Below are positions 46,101 through 57,915 of a stretch of 64,000 nucleotides of DNA, in pieces (positions within the stretch are counted from its first letter, which is position 1; the number at the start of each line of letters is the position of its first letter). The notes under the pieces were generated by a model, which was not told the origin of the DNA, ran no database searches, and was given only the letters and a program-made list of their open reading frames with translations. The position numbers and the translations under genes were made by a program. This stretch comes from Hoplostethus atlanticus (lineage: Eukaryota; Chordata; Actinopteri; Trachichthyiformes; Trachichthyidae): positions 3,577,001 to 3,641,000 of the forward strand of contig JAXDDX010000013.1 of assembly GCA_034670405.1 (NCBI GenBank), in the 5' to 3' direction.

Positions 46101-48706
46101 CAATTCTCTACTTGACATCCATGAAGGTGCCAGACGTGGTTGTCATTTTTAAGAGAAGAAGTAGAGGGACATAATGTAATTGTTTGGAGAAAGACTGAGG
46201 GTTTGATTCACCTTTGTAAAAATGACATTTTTGTAGCCAACAGCACTTTGGGTTCTATGATTAACCTGGTAATGTCTGATGTGCTGACGAACTGGCTGAA
46301 ACAAACCAACATCCCACTTAACATTGCCTTGATCTCAGTTAGTTATCCATCCATCCATCCATACCTGGCCGGGCTCAGGGGTCTGAGGGCTTCGGTCTGA
46401 GGGCGACAGAGGGGAGGCAGGAGAGAGGACGGGCCAGAGGGAGGGTGCTGGGGAGGGAGGCTGGGCAGGAGGCCGGGGGAGGCGCAAGAGACCCAGAGTC
46501 TCCGGGTTGGGACAGGAGGCGGAGCGCACAGGTCTTAACAGGTGCAACTCCTGTTCCCCTCCTACTCTTTGGTCCCTGATAGACAGAGGAGAGAGGGGGG
46601 GTGGGTTGGTTAGGAGAAGTGGGATAAAGAAGGGAGAGAGAGAGAAAAACAGAGAGAGAAAAAGATAAGATGCGACGTTTGATCACTGTGGGGAAATTGG
46701 GTTGTTGCAATACAAATAGGATACAGCAAGAAAAATACGTTATAAATAAGAGTATAGAAAATTGGTGTGTATTTAAACACAAATGCCAATGCCAACACTA
46801 GAGCGTGTTAAGTAGAAAAATAACAGTAGAACATACTGAGACAGGAAAAATGGAAAATATGTACGACATGCATATAATATGAAGGTACACTCTCAAAAGA
46901 AGTTAGCTTGCCATGGTAGCAAGACACCAGCAACAACAGAAAACCAACAAAATCCAAATGTAGACAAAATACCAAGACGATGATCCCTGGCAAAGCTGTA
47001 TTAATGAACTCAGTAACACTTACAGACTGCAAGAGTCTGCACACAAGACAAGGGGGGAGGCTTTGAGAAAGCGAGGAGCAGGCAACATTCTTGTTTAACC
47101 TTAATTTCACCTTTTAACCAGGTCACTTAAAAACAAATTGTAATTGACTAGGACGGCTTGGCAGGAGGAGGAGGAGTGGTTGTTTCCATCAGACACTGTA
47201 GTGCCCCGATCATCTGTGTAAATCCTATTAAACAATCATCCGGAAACCTCAAATCTCCTAAATCTCTGACTGACTTCAATGCCCTTGGAGAGTTTGGTAA
47301 CACTTTACTGTGTGTGCTGTGAGGCAAGTGTATTGTAAGTGTATTATCTGATATGACTGATGTTGCACCAGAAAGAATCCATACATGTTATTATAGGTAT
47401 TATTATTATATCATGTTCTGGTTCTAAGGATTATAATCAGGGATGAAGTGGAGGGTAAAACCTCTTAAAATCTATTTACCCACATTTGTATTTGTGGAGA
47501 TTACCACCTTTCTAGTCTGATATGTGATGAATCTTTATGTCATAAATTCATGGTAAACGTCATAGTAATGAAGGAAGAAAAAGCTTAAATTAATGTTTTT
47601 TACAAAATATAACTGATTTTTGCCCAAATTGGTCATAGGTCATAGTTGTATTTACCACTACATCACTGATTACAATGCACTCATAATGTGCTGAAAGTAT
47701 TCTTACGATGCCTTATTGGCAACAATCCAAGTCATGTTTGAAGATTAAACTATCCGAATGTTATTGAATAAACCTATGATGACACTTTCATTCATTCAGT
47801 AAAGTGCAATCCAAAAGTGCAGTCCAATTTGGCCAGCGATTCAGTGTGTTGACGGCCCCTCTCACAAAAGTAGAGGCTTCTCTCTCTCTCTATATATATA
47901 TATACAGTATATCTGTTATGGAAAAATGTGGGGAAAATAGTAAATGTACACATTTACAACCAGAAGACTGAGGGACATAACTTTAGTGCCACAATATTTA
48001 TATTCAGTTCTTTGTGTTTCAGAAAGAATATGCTGCATTGGCCACTGCACTACTCATGGAAGATAGATGCAGGATAGATTGTCACACAACAACAGTCACT
48101 GAGATGCTTTGCCAAGTTACTGTGTTAGTACATTGAATTGGACAGCTTTGTAGCAACTTTTCAACAGAGGTTTTGATGTCAGTTGGGTGTCTGTCAGCTC
48201 TCTAAGTGGAATAGTTCCATGTTTGGCTCCTGGCGCCAGTTTTGTCAACCAGTTTAGGCAAACTGGGATCCAGTTCAAGATGTGGTGGGCTCTGAATGCT
48301 GCAGTACCCTGTCAAGAGCCAGACTGCAGCTCTGTCTGATGAAAGGCCATCTGGGCATATGCCATCTCATGCCCTCTGGAGGAGATGCTGATGAATGGAG
48401 TTTCAGCTCACAGCAACACATTTGGGGAAAGTATCAAACATTTATAAAACTCAATATTGAATTCAATCTTTCCCTATCGGAAAAAAAAGTAAACTGCAAA
48501 CAGTGATCATTTTCCAGAATTGATATGTCTCTGCTCTGTTTCTGAGGATCTAAAAACAGCTGATTTTTTTCTGGCCTGCCTTGTGGAACAACAGTAGCAG
48601 CCATTTTTAGAGTGAACCAGCAGGCTGCTCAGTAATTTGAACATAATGACTTGATGGTTGTAAGCTGCTCTCATGTCCCCAAAGACCACTACCTTTCCTT
48701 CTGTGT

Positions 48707-48743
<37 letters not shown>

Positions 48744-51417
48744 TAATGACCTCCCAAGAGTGAACTACACTTGAGTACTGAAACACAAGCATAAGACAGC
48801 ATTCAGCCTCCGGGGTGTTTACATCACTCACACACATGTGCACACACAATAGGTATTTTATGGCAGCGGGGCCCTTTTTGTACCCTAGCAACCATCCAAT
48901 GATGGAAACCATCCAGTCCCACTTCCTCTTGTCTCTTCATACTTAAGACATGCACACAAACAAACACACACACAGGAGACTTCTTTAAACACACAACACA
49001 GAGGACAGGAAGGAGGAGTCTAATCCCAGTAGAGTCTACAGGAGATGGACCTGCTTACCTTTTCATACTATGTCTGTAAGTATGTATGATATATGGTGAG
49101 GTGAGGGGATGAGGTCACTGTTCATATACTATGGTTCCAACATCCAATTTATTTGAATGTTGTTGTTATTAGGCTGATAGGTGAGAGTCCACTAAGTTTT
49201 AAGTCTAGTCAACCTATAGGAGATATGGAGTATGTGATTGCGAAACGCAGAAGGAGATACCGGGAGTGCATAAACACCCGGCGGATATCTTGTATTGCGT
49301 TGTCTGAGGAGGAGGGCTGTGCAGGGTTGTGCGATGTAGCAGCTCCCACTGTAAATGTGTTGATCTGTACTAATCTGAAGCAGGGAGTTGTACAGCGACC
49401 TGCACAATGAGCAACACGTAAGCTGATCTGACACTCTCTCCTGATTAAATAAGTCATGAGCTACCTTAGACACTGACGTTCCCAGATATCAACCCCAATA
49501 GCCAGACAGACTGATGCTGGTAAATACTACTAGGGAACTCTTATTTCTCCAACTTCCTGAATTCTGATGTCACCAACAAATGACTGTAATCACGTGTAGG
49601 TAATTCACTTCAAATAAAACAAACAAAAGGAACTCACATCACATCAAGTCATTTTGTGACCATAACTTTAGAATTGCCATGGCAGGACACAATTACTTGC
49701 TGAATGCTTTCTGTAAAATATCAATAAATACTGACACCCTCCAGCAACTACTTTTTGTTGTTGGAAATCTAAATGTCACACCTCAGCAACTCAGTTATCA
49801 TAGAAAATCCTGACTATCGAGTCAAAAGGAACTAGCTAGTGGCTAGACGGCTAATGCTGTCTGTTCACAGTATATCTTCTCTTGCTGGCGCTTGTGGAAA
49901 ACACAAGGTCGCAAGGTCCAGGTCGCATAATTTCAATTTTGCACGCATTTGCGACCAAAATGGTTGCACTTTAGAGTCCTGCTCATTGATCACTATATTT
50001 ATATTATTATAAAGTAATATCAGAATTTTTTTTTGAGATTTCAAACTTTGAAATGCCCTGCATGGTGCAGGTTTACATGTTTAAAAAGTCCTCTTCTCCT
50101 GCCTGTCCAAAGTCTGCCCTTGACATTCTCTGTCCGTGGGAGTCACGGAGACAGACAAACTCTTTTCTCTATAAAACCTTTACAGCTGAGAGGGTCTGGA
50201 GGGTTAGGAGCTTATATACCTGCCATGTATGTTTGCTCTTGTGTGGGTCCGCTTTGACATGTATGAGTCACATTGAAGTGATGATGAATTGACTTAAAGG
50301 TTCAACACTGATTTTTACTTTGTGTGCCACAGTAATTATACCAAGGTATCACATTTAATATGACAAAGATGCTATTTAAAAATGATACACATAGCGAGAG
50401 AGATAGTTAGGAGGTTTGGATTCATATGGAAAGAGAGTGAGGTATGTGCAGTATAATGAGCACATGTTATGGCACGGTAAAGACGTTATTTATGACTAGT
50501 GACCATGTTTATCTCCCTTATACTGTAAATCCCTATCTGATACAGATATGGGCAAGGTTACATGGACTTGGCGTAGATGCAGAAACATTTAGTACACAGT
50601 ACATCATGATAATGTTTCTAAGCTACACACTGGCTAAATGGACACATGGTCACACTGTAGATCAGCAGTATATGTATATGCTGCTATAATGACATTACAG
50701 CAATACCGCCATAAAAGTGGAAGACAGCATGCTTGGGTTTATGTATCACCATACAGTCTCGAATTATGGGCCGTCCTGGCAGCTCACTGAGGTCTGAGGT
50801 ACTTCCCATGTGGCCGTGGTGTCCTGGGTTCGGGTCCCAATATTTCAGGTCTATTACAAATAGCTGTTAACTTTTCGATTCTACATTGACAGTGACTGTG
50901 GTCATACTTTTAAGTTTGTCAGTAAGTACAATTACTGTACTTTTACACTATTTTTGAACTTAATCTGTAACATTTTCATATACACACATCTGTTTTGCTA
51001 CTCTATCTGGCTGACTTAACACATTAGTGATCTCTGGGAAGTGCAGTGCAGAAACACCACAGCGATGAGGCTGAGCACCAAAGACAGAAAAACAGGCTGC
51101 AGATACTACTTCCCTCCCTGCACTGGAAAAGCTGTCATGTGGACACATAATGGAGCGTGGTGTAAGCTCTGGGTAGATACTCACACTGTGTCTGACATGG
51201 CCTCCTATAGAAACCAGTTTCACTGTGTTTAATAGCATCATACTGGCCTGTCTGGCACACAGAGATAAGGCCTCAATGAATGAATGGTACTGGGCTGAAA
51301 GGATCTCTGGATAGGAGGACTGATGCTTCCTTAACATAAATCTAGAGGTCAGAAAGACCTTCACTGTGCACCAACCCTGTATCTACTAGTACTGCAGCAG
51401 ATATTGCAATCTTTGTG

Positions 51418-51467
<50 letters not shown>

Positions 51468-51543
51468 TGTGTGTGTAATGCTCACCACTGTGGGGGTTCA
51501 GGAGATATCCACCTGTTCTCGGAAAACAGAGAACCAATCTCTG

Positions 51544-51593
<50 letters not shown>

Positions 51594-51600
51594 AAGAGAC

Positions 51601-51655
<55 letters not shown>

Positions 51656-52707
51656 AAGAAAGATATATAGAGGAAGATCCAGCCAATTAGAGTACGCCAA
51701 ACTGTGAAAATGGAGTCTGTTTCAATTATGCAAGGTGGTCATTTATTTTTAACTACAGGAAACTGGAGAGACATCAAAGAAAGAAAGAAAGAAGTGGATG
51801 AAATAAAAAGCAAAGAGAAGACAGAAGGAAATTGAAGAACTAAACACATACACACACGCAGTTGTTTTACCATACTTGCAAGGACCTTGACTCATTCCTT
51901 TGCCATAACTTTAACCTAATCCTAATTCTAATCTTATCCCTAAACACAAGCCTTAACTTTATACTAGCCTCTTGTTGAAGTGAGGACTGGCACCTTGGAG
52001 GATTGTCCTCATTCTTCTATCCTTGTTAGGACATTTGGTTGGTAGAGGTACTACACACACGTACGTACCATGTACCTCACTGCAGTGGAATGTCTCCTGT
52101 CAGTAGCTTTTGGTGGGAACTGTACACACACATGTATCTGTCACCGTGCCGAGGAATCTGTATGTGTGCATACAGTCGGTAAGATCCAAGTCCTAACCTG
52201 TTTAGACTAGTAACCAGAAGGTGGGCGGTTTGAATCCCTGGACCGACGGGGAAAATGTGGGTGAGGAAAATGAATGAGTAACACTCTCCCCTCCTTCAGC
52301 AACTACTGGAGGGGACCAGTAGAAGGCAAGGCACCAGTAGAAGACTGTGGTTGTACTGGGCAGCTGCCAGTGTGACTGTGTGGAGCTGTATGGATGTGAA
52401 GAGGGGTGATGAAATTAACAAGCATGCTCAGTTAACTTTCCCTGGATAAATAAAGGTTTTTACATGGCATTTTTACATGCCAATAGACATTTTTCCTATG
52501 GGTACCTGGACAGTTTCATTTGCCAATCCGAATACAAGCACTTGGGAGCGGGATTGTTAATGATCCCCTATTACAGATAGTATGGGTGCATCTGTACAGA
52601 GGTAGTGATGGGATTTCCCAGCAGACGACGGTACAGATGGAGGGTGAGGAACACTCTTGCTAGCCAGGAGGTGATAAGCCTGTCTCACACTTACACACTC
52701 ATTACTG

Positions 52708-52798
<91 letters not shown>

Positions 52799-54689
52799 TT
52801 CACCAATAAGCACCTTTTACAAGGTATTTTATTGAACAGGGGTTTGTAACCTAGCAACAGGCAAATGACACAAAAGACAAGAAAGCTGAGGAAATGGAAA
52901 AGAAAGGGTTCCCACTCAAACACACAAAGACACACAAAGGTTACTACACTGCCTGTTATGCACTACTGCCTTTTGCATGACTTGTATAACATATGGTCTA
53001 AATTTTGGAACTGTTAGACGTTAATATAGATATAGGTGAGTATGCATTATTGTTCAGTTCAGGTTTTCAAACCAAATAATTTATCATCTTAACATGGCCT
53101 GAATGTATAAACTGTTTTGGGGGTTTTGAAAATTCACATCTTACCTTCACACCCACCAAGAGATAATACTATAAGCAATCTTTACCTTCTAAGGTGGGTG
53201 GGACTGTCAGTTGGGGGTTTCTGGACGTGGGTGGGGCTGGAGCAGGAAGTCCCTCCTTCTCGTCTCTCGCCTGCCAATCATCTCCCTTCCCAGCAGGCTT
53301 CGAGGCGCTGTAGACGATTCGTATGTGCTGGGAGCGTTCCCTGTCTTTCCCACTGAGGAAATCTGGGAGGTCATTGACCTGCATAGGCAGAGGTAGATTG
53401 GAAGTGGAACACAGCGCTGTTACATACAGTATGTAACTGTGTTTGTTTGATGTACAGTTGATGTTGTTCAGTATTTATGGAATTTAAGATAAGGTAAGAT
53501 GACATTTAAATGATCCCTGCAGGTAAATTGGGTTTTTGGAGCAGCAAATATTCAAAGGATACAGCAAAAAAAATGAATATAACAGTTATAATGCAACAGA
53601 CTACCTCTGATGGATATCAGAATCAGAATCAGTTTTATTGACAAATATGTTTTCACATACAAGGAATTTGACTTGGTGTTTGGTGCATAACAATAAACAT
53701 AGCAAGAGAAGAATGAAAAAAAAACAAGAATAAAAGCAAGTACTGTAAAAGGCAAAGGTCAAGAATACAATAGAAAATAGAAATATTCACACTAAAATAT
53801 ATGAAAAGATATATAAGAAATAAGAAAATAATAATAACAATAAAATAAAAAGAATATGTGCCATATATATGTGCAAGTTTGTGCGTTAATGTAAGGTATG
53901 ATGTATGATGCAGTTTGTTTGATGACATATTCATGTTCAGTTGATCAATACTACAGTGGTTGCCTATGGGAAGCCCTTAACCTGAACTGACTCTAATGTG
54001 ACATTTAAATCAGATTCCACAAGTATGCGTGATTTATTCCATTATTTTTATCATCCGGGGTTTCAATGGAGAGTTTTAGTGTCCCATGGTCTAAATGCTG
54101 TTTCAGAGGTTTTTTCCATCCTGACAAGAACAATATTCTGGGGAAAACACTGAATCCTTGTAATTTCTTGCATACATCTTCTACGCAAAAGCGGATTAGG
54201 TAGAAACACTTGCTGTAACCAAGGCAGAATTAAACAGAACCCGAGTAGGATCAACATTGTGCCAGTAATCTGATGGTATAACGCAGATTAACTCAAAAAC
54301 CTGTGACCTCTGGCCTAGCTAGAGACTGACGCTGCTACACACAACCCCGACAGATCTAGTTGACATGGGTTTACCTGAATACTACTAGTGTTATGTAGAC
54401 CTCAAGGTTGAATCTATTTTTATGCCCCAGTAGTCCAGGGTTATTCTGGATAAATACTATTCTGGGGATAATGGTTTCCTATTTAGTAAAGAAATGCATT
54501 GATTTGGCATTTTTTTCTTTTTGTTTGCAAAAACTCGTGGGGGTTAAATACTTAATACTTACTTAAATACTTAAATAAATCTTCATCCACTTTTTAGCCC
54601 CATGGGTCATTCTCTGTAAGTGTTGCGGAAATAAAGAGTTTCCTGTTGAGTTTCCGCAACGATTAGGCAGGAGAAAATTATCTTGTTTA

Positions 54690-54724
<35 letters not shown>

Positions 54725-55212
54725 GAAAAGGAAAAGCAGTTTGTTTGCAGTTTGTTTGATGACATATTCATGTTGAGTTGATCAATACTACAGTGGTTGC
54801 CTATGGGAAGCCCTTAACCTGAACAAGGAAAAGCAGACTGAATACCAAAGTAAAAAGAGATAAGAGATGGAAAGAGAGAAAGAAAGAGGGAGAGAGAGGA
54901 AGAGAGAGTCACCTCAGAATCAGCACACTTAACGGAATCCAACTCTTGCCGTTAACTCACCAGCTCAATGTCCCTCACGTGGCTGAAGTTGACAGCGGCG
55001 GTGAGCGTGCGCGGCGGGTACTCGGTCAGGTACACGCACTCGTCGCTCAGCACAACGTGCATGTACACCTTGTGGATGGTGTCCGATATCACTATGCACG
55101 GCTCGTAGGCTCGAATCCGTTCATACACGGCCCGGTCCGTGTTCCTCTTCAGGAAGGAGTCCAGTTTGCTGTTTCGGTGGCAGAGGAGGTTCCCGCAGCC
55201 TGTCCGAGCCAT
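40110..55212 (-). CDS. Orthologue of human C12orf56 (uncharacterised conserved protein), multi-exon
   Basis: Function unknown. Exons read leftward: 54961-55212 (ATG 55212; SKLDSFLKRN, RAYEPCIVISD, VVLSDECVYLTEYPP); 53186-53378 (LPDFLSGKDRERSQHIRIVYS); 46365-46575 (Pro/Ser-rich); 45687-45860 (ELHLYAVSQ, SRIYLHLQSAWNSYVI); 45173-45261 (RSTLLLDPLY); 44637-44781 (LQELSTAAHRNVTLRKLFWK); 43266-43355 (LAVMFRETE); 42419-42506; 42248-42322 (LLAEYLDTACSLLFELVL); 41970-42047; 40888-41069 (SPVQSVLLFQRCRLLLACLQYS, HFREEF); 40110-40221 (LPSHYPISQPALGLVKQLL, stop). These blocks follow the human protein, recalled from memory, in order, with GT/AG junctions. Two problems remain. Exon 2 ends in phase 1 but the Pro/Ser exon needs phase 2, so an exon between 46.6 and 53.2 kb was missed or the acceptor is the TAG near 46564. 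An exon before 43355 is also missing, since phase 0 meets phase 2. The N-terminus resembles the start of the human protein. Confidence 0.9.
41722..41840. repeat. Common teleost interspersed repeat
   Basis: The sequence 'taacctttatttaacccgtt', then 'cccattgagattatgagtct' and 'ctcaagggagacctggtca', is a frequent interspersed fish repeat of uncertain class. A weaker relative is at 59335-59530. It lies in an intron of C12orf56. Confidence 0.5.
42694..42873. repeat. Intronic inverted repeat
   Basis: 'gcatctttgtcagctgggac' followed by 'agcagttaatgtcaagctag' at 42694-42745 is matched in reverse complement by 42817-42873 ('tggtgtcaaacctagcttga' … 'agctgacaaagatgcc'). Arms are about 52 bp around a roughly 70-bp centre. 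It is a probable miniature fold-back element in an intron of C12orf56. Confidence 0.85.
44285..44400 (+). mobile_element. LINE RT C-terminal fragment
   Basis: Plus-strand translation gives WNDLPEERRLAKTVSSFKK then SHLKTHF, the terminal block of L2-type polyproteins, followed by a stop. It is inserted antisense in an intron of C12orf56. Confidence 0.75.
50770..50852 (+). mobile_element. tRNA-derived SINE fragment
   Basis: 'tggcagctcactgagg' resembles an RNA polymerase III A box and 'gggttcgggtccc' a B box, spaced about 55 bp apart as in tRNA-derived SINE heads. The cloverleaf is not intact, so this is not a tRNA gene. Confidence 0.5.
51421..51663. repeat. (GT)n and (GA)n microsatellites
   Basis: A GT run (51421-51476) is followed by about 115 bp of GA with GAAA/GACA interruptions (51546-51663). 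The Arg/Glu and Ser/Leu open frames across it are simple-sequence artefacts. Confidence 0.95.
52150..52475 (+). mobile_element. tRNA-derived SINE
   Basis: A B-box-like 'ggtttgaatccctgg' (52228-52242) is followed by a SINE body ('gcagctgccagtgtgactgt', 'tggatgtgaagaggggtgat') and ends in 'ccctggataaataaaggttt'. It fits a tRNA-headed fish SINE with a LINE-like tail. Located in an intron of C12orf56. Confidence 0.6.
52714..52797. repeat. (CA)n microsatellite
   Basis: About 42 uninterrupted CA units, within the large third-to-second exon interval of C12orf56. Confidence 0.97.
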
Positions 55213-56231
55213 ACCGGCAGAGCAGTTTGTATTAACCGCCACTTTCACCGGCGAAATAACGGACAGGCAAGGCACTTGGTGCTGATTCTGTTAATTCTGT
55301 AGTTACAAACCGACCGGCTTTCCATTGTCATTAACTAAAGTGTGGCCGTTACCAGCCCCGTGCGCTCCGAGCAGGTAGACTGACTCCAGCTCCTTGTCCC
55401 GAGCGGCCAGATCCCTTTCATTGGTTAGCTTAGTGATCAGGAACGCTGCAGATTGGCCAGGAGAGTTTAGAGGCAGATCTGAGATCAGGGTCTTGGAGTC
55501 ACTTAATATTGGAATATGCCAGGTTACCTCACCGGAGAGAGAGAGAGACCGGGTCGGTACACGAATACACAACAAAAACAAATGTCAAACCACTCAGAAA
55601 TATATGTCTGACATCACATGTTTGAAAGACATTCAATAAAAATGTAAACTGGCTTATCTAACAACACTTGTGAATAAGCGTGTTTATATTTTAATTAGGC
55701 TAACATATACACCATGCAGGGTGATCTGTATCTGTAACCCACCATTTGAAAAAAATTGTGCATTGGAATGGCGTTCAGCCTTCAAACTAAAAGAACGTTT
55801 AAAATCTATTTTTTAAATCATCAAACCCATCACAGCAGCCCTACCGGACACATGCTAAATTAGACACTGATTCACCTTTCATTGTTGCTGCATGAAAGTG
55901 AATATGTGCTCCACAGCAGGTTAAATGTTTCATACATTTATACATACATGTTTTGCCCACTGACTCCCACCATTGATGAACTTAACATCTAGTCTGAATT
56001 CGATTTGACCTAAGACTGGTAACCAACCATTAAATTGTCTATGCACAGTCAATATGAGCTGCATAACTGAATAAGTTGCCCAAGATTTTCCTTCTAACAC
56101 ATAAATTGAGGGTACATTTTTAAAGGATTATGTGACATTCTGAGGTAATTGTGGTTATGAAAATCACAAAGACCAAACTGACCTAAATTGGATGAACTTG
56201 GAAGATTGTAAGCACATTAAAGTGAGACACT
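55213..56231. other. 5' flank of C12orf56
   Basis: The first ~350 bp contain the open extension upstream of the chosen ATG (a further in-frame ATG at 55275) and moderately GC-rich sequence that may hold the promoter and 5' UTR. The minus-strand 92-codon frame at 55303-55581 has no recognisable domain. The rest is AT-rich with nothing identifiable. Confidence 0.5.
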
Positions 56232-56362
56232 CAGCGCGCACAACTATCATTGCTCTCCTGCTCGCGAAACTTTCACCTGCTCGCTCGCGAGTGTTTTTTC
56301 TTTTTGGCAGTAAGTGGGCGGACCCAGTCACAATGGTATCCCTAAATCTAATTGGTTACAGT
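56232..56362 (+). repeat. 131-bp inverted repeat, left arm
   Basis: 'cagcgcgcacaactatcatt' through 'aatctaattggttacagt' is matched in reverse complement by 58778-58908, with identical length and apparently one mismatch. It contains 'cacctgctcgctcgcgag' and 'ggcagtaagtgggcggaccc'. No homology extends outward from the arms. Confidence 0.95.
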
Positions 56363-57074
56363 CCTCGTCTTCAGTCCTCTCGCAACCAGAGACAGCTCGC
56401 CTTCAAAGTAAAAGTTGCGCGTTTTGAAGGGTGTTGGTTGCAGCAGCGGTCAATTTAAGGAGAGCTAAACTAAATAAATAAACAAATAGCCTAAAGAATG
56501 AACATAATTCATAACTGTTATACAGTAATATTTCTGCCACTTTCCCATAACTGATTGTGAATAAATTGCCAAAGGGCGCGAACACTGGAATTATTATAGT
56601 GATTCATGTAGGGTGGAGTCAGCTAAAATGGGCCACTTTTTGGTAAATGATTTATAAGACCATCAAATAATAAGCTATGCAGGAGATCTGATATTTTTAT
56701 AAATTGGCATGGGTCTCTAAAATATTTATTTGTTAAAAAAATGTGAGTATAATTGTAAAAGTATAATTGTTTTGGATTTATGAGAGTTTGAGTATCAGCA
56801 GGTTCCCTCTTGAGCTACAACACAATGTTCAGGTAAAATGGGCCAGCTGTTCAGTTAAAATGGGCCAATATAAAGAGAGAACACAGTAATTTCAGCTGAA
56901 ATCATTTTAATTTTAACAGTAAATTGACACTAACTATTGTCTTTGGTGTACGATAGTAACAACACCATAAATACATTTCATGCAATAAAAAGTTGAACAA
57001 ATATTTAATTGAAAAATGCATTTAAAAATTAACTGATCATGTTGTATGGGTGTGTGTTTCTGCGCATTAGTGTC

Positions 57075-57108
<34 letters not shown>

Positions 57109-57196
57109 TTTCTGGGACTGTGTGTAGCTGTGTGTGTGTGTAGGTGCATGCTTGTGTCAACATTTGTCAAACATTATGTTAAAAAGTAGAACATCT

Positions 57197-57529
57197 TCAA
57201 ACACAGTCTTTGCAGATGTAACCATCATCATCATAGATGCCATTATCCTCTCCACAGCTCTCGTGGTACCATGAGTCGCACTGACAACAGCACACCCAGT
57301 CCTCCGTGGCCTTTGGGTCATTCACGTCACCATACACTCTCTGGCAGGCTGTGCAGGGGGGTTTGCCACTCTTGCTTTGTGCTGTTTTCTTATTTTGCTT
57401 TTTTCCCTTTGGTTGTTTTTTGTTAAGATTGTTAAGATTTCGCTTGGATACATCTAGACCAATGAACCTGTTTTGCGCCCTCAATTTCTGTGTAACTTCT
57501 GTGTAAGAGTGTGTGTGTATGTGGCCCAT
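57197..57529 (-). CDS. PHD-type (C4HC3) zinc-finger ORF inside a transposon
   Basis: The frame encodes 110 residues ending at a stop at 57197. After a basic, Asn/Lys-rich N-terminus (KKQPKGKKQNKK, possible nuclear signal) comes CTACQRVYGDVN, then DWVCCCQCDSWYHESC and YICKDC. The spacing Cys-x2-Cys … Cys-x2-Cys-x4-His-x2-Cys … Cys-x2-Cys is a complete PHD-like zinc finger. I associate such C-terminal fingers with pogo/Tigger-like DDE transposases; this is inference. The ATG lies within the motif/tandem-repeat junction and may not be the original start, so the ORF is probably the last part of a longer transposase whose catalytic region has been lost. Confidence 0.7.
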   Translation of the reverse strand: MGHIHTHSYTEVTQKLRAQNRFIGLDVSKRNLNNLNKKQPKGKKQNKKTAQSKSGKPPCTACQRVYGDVNDPKATEDWVCCCQCDSWYHESCGEDNGIYDDDGYICKDCV

Positions 57530-57915
57530 TTTAGCTGAAAATCGTGGCCCATTTTAGCTAGCTGGTTAAGCTAAAATGGGCCAATACCTAAAATTACTTG
57601 TTTACCAATGAACCTGTTTTGCACCCTCAATTTCTGTGTAACTTCTGTGTAAGAGTGTGTGTGTATGTGACCCATTTTAGCTGAAAATCGTGGCCCATTT
57701 TAGCTAGCTGGTTAAGCTAAAATGGGCCAATACCTAAAATTACTTGTTTACCAATGAACCTGTTTTGCGCCCTCAATTTCTGTGTAACTTCTGTGTAAGA
57801 GTGTGTGTGTATGTGGCCCATTTTAGCTGAAAATCGTGGCCCATTTTAGCTGAAAATCATGGCCCATTTTAGCTAGCTGGTTAAGCTAAAATGGGCCAAT
57901 ACCTAAAATTACTTT
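57459..57915. repeat. 146-bp tandem array in the transposon
   Basis: 'ccaatgaacctgttttgc' recurs at 57459, 57605 and 57751, exactly 146 bp apart. Each unit contains two 'gtggcccattttagct'-type motifs (one degraded in unit 2, three in unit 3), a GCTAGC centre, the inverted motif and 'acctaaaattactt'. The first unit overlaps the N-terminal codons of the zinc-finger ORF. Confidence 0.93.

Noticed and set aside
51415-51707. Arg/Glu-rich open frames
   Set aside because: Artefacts of (GA)n and (GT)n simple sequence.
50770-52475. tRNA genes suggested by B-box-like motifs at about 50.82 and 52.23 kb
   Set aside because: No complete cloverleaf; the context is SINE bodies and tails.
57459-57915. CRISPR-like array
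   Set aside because: Direct 146-bp tandem repeats without unique spacers, in a eukaryotic transposon.
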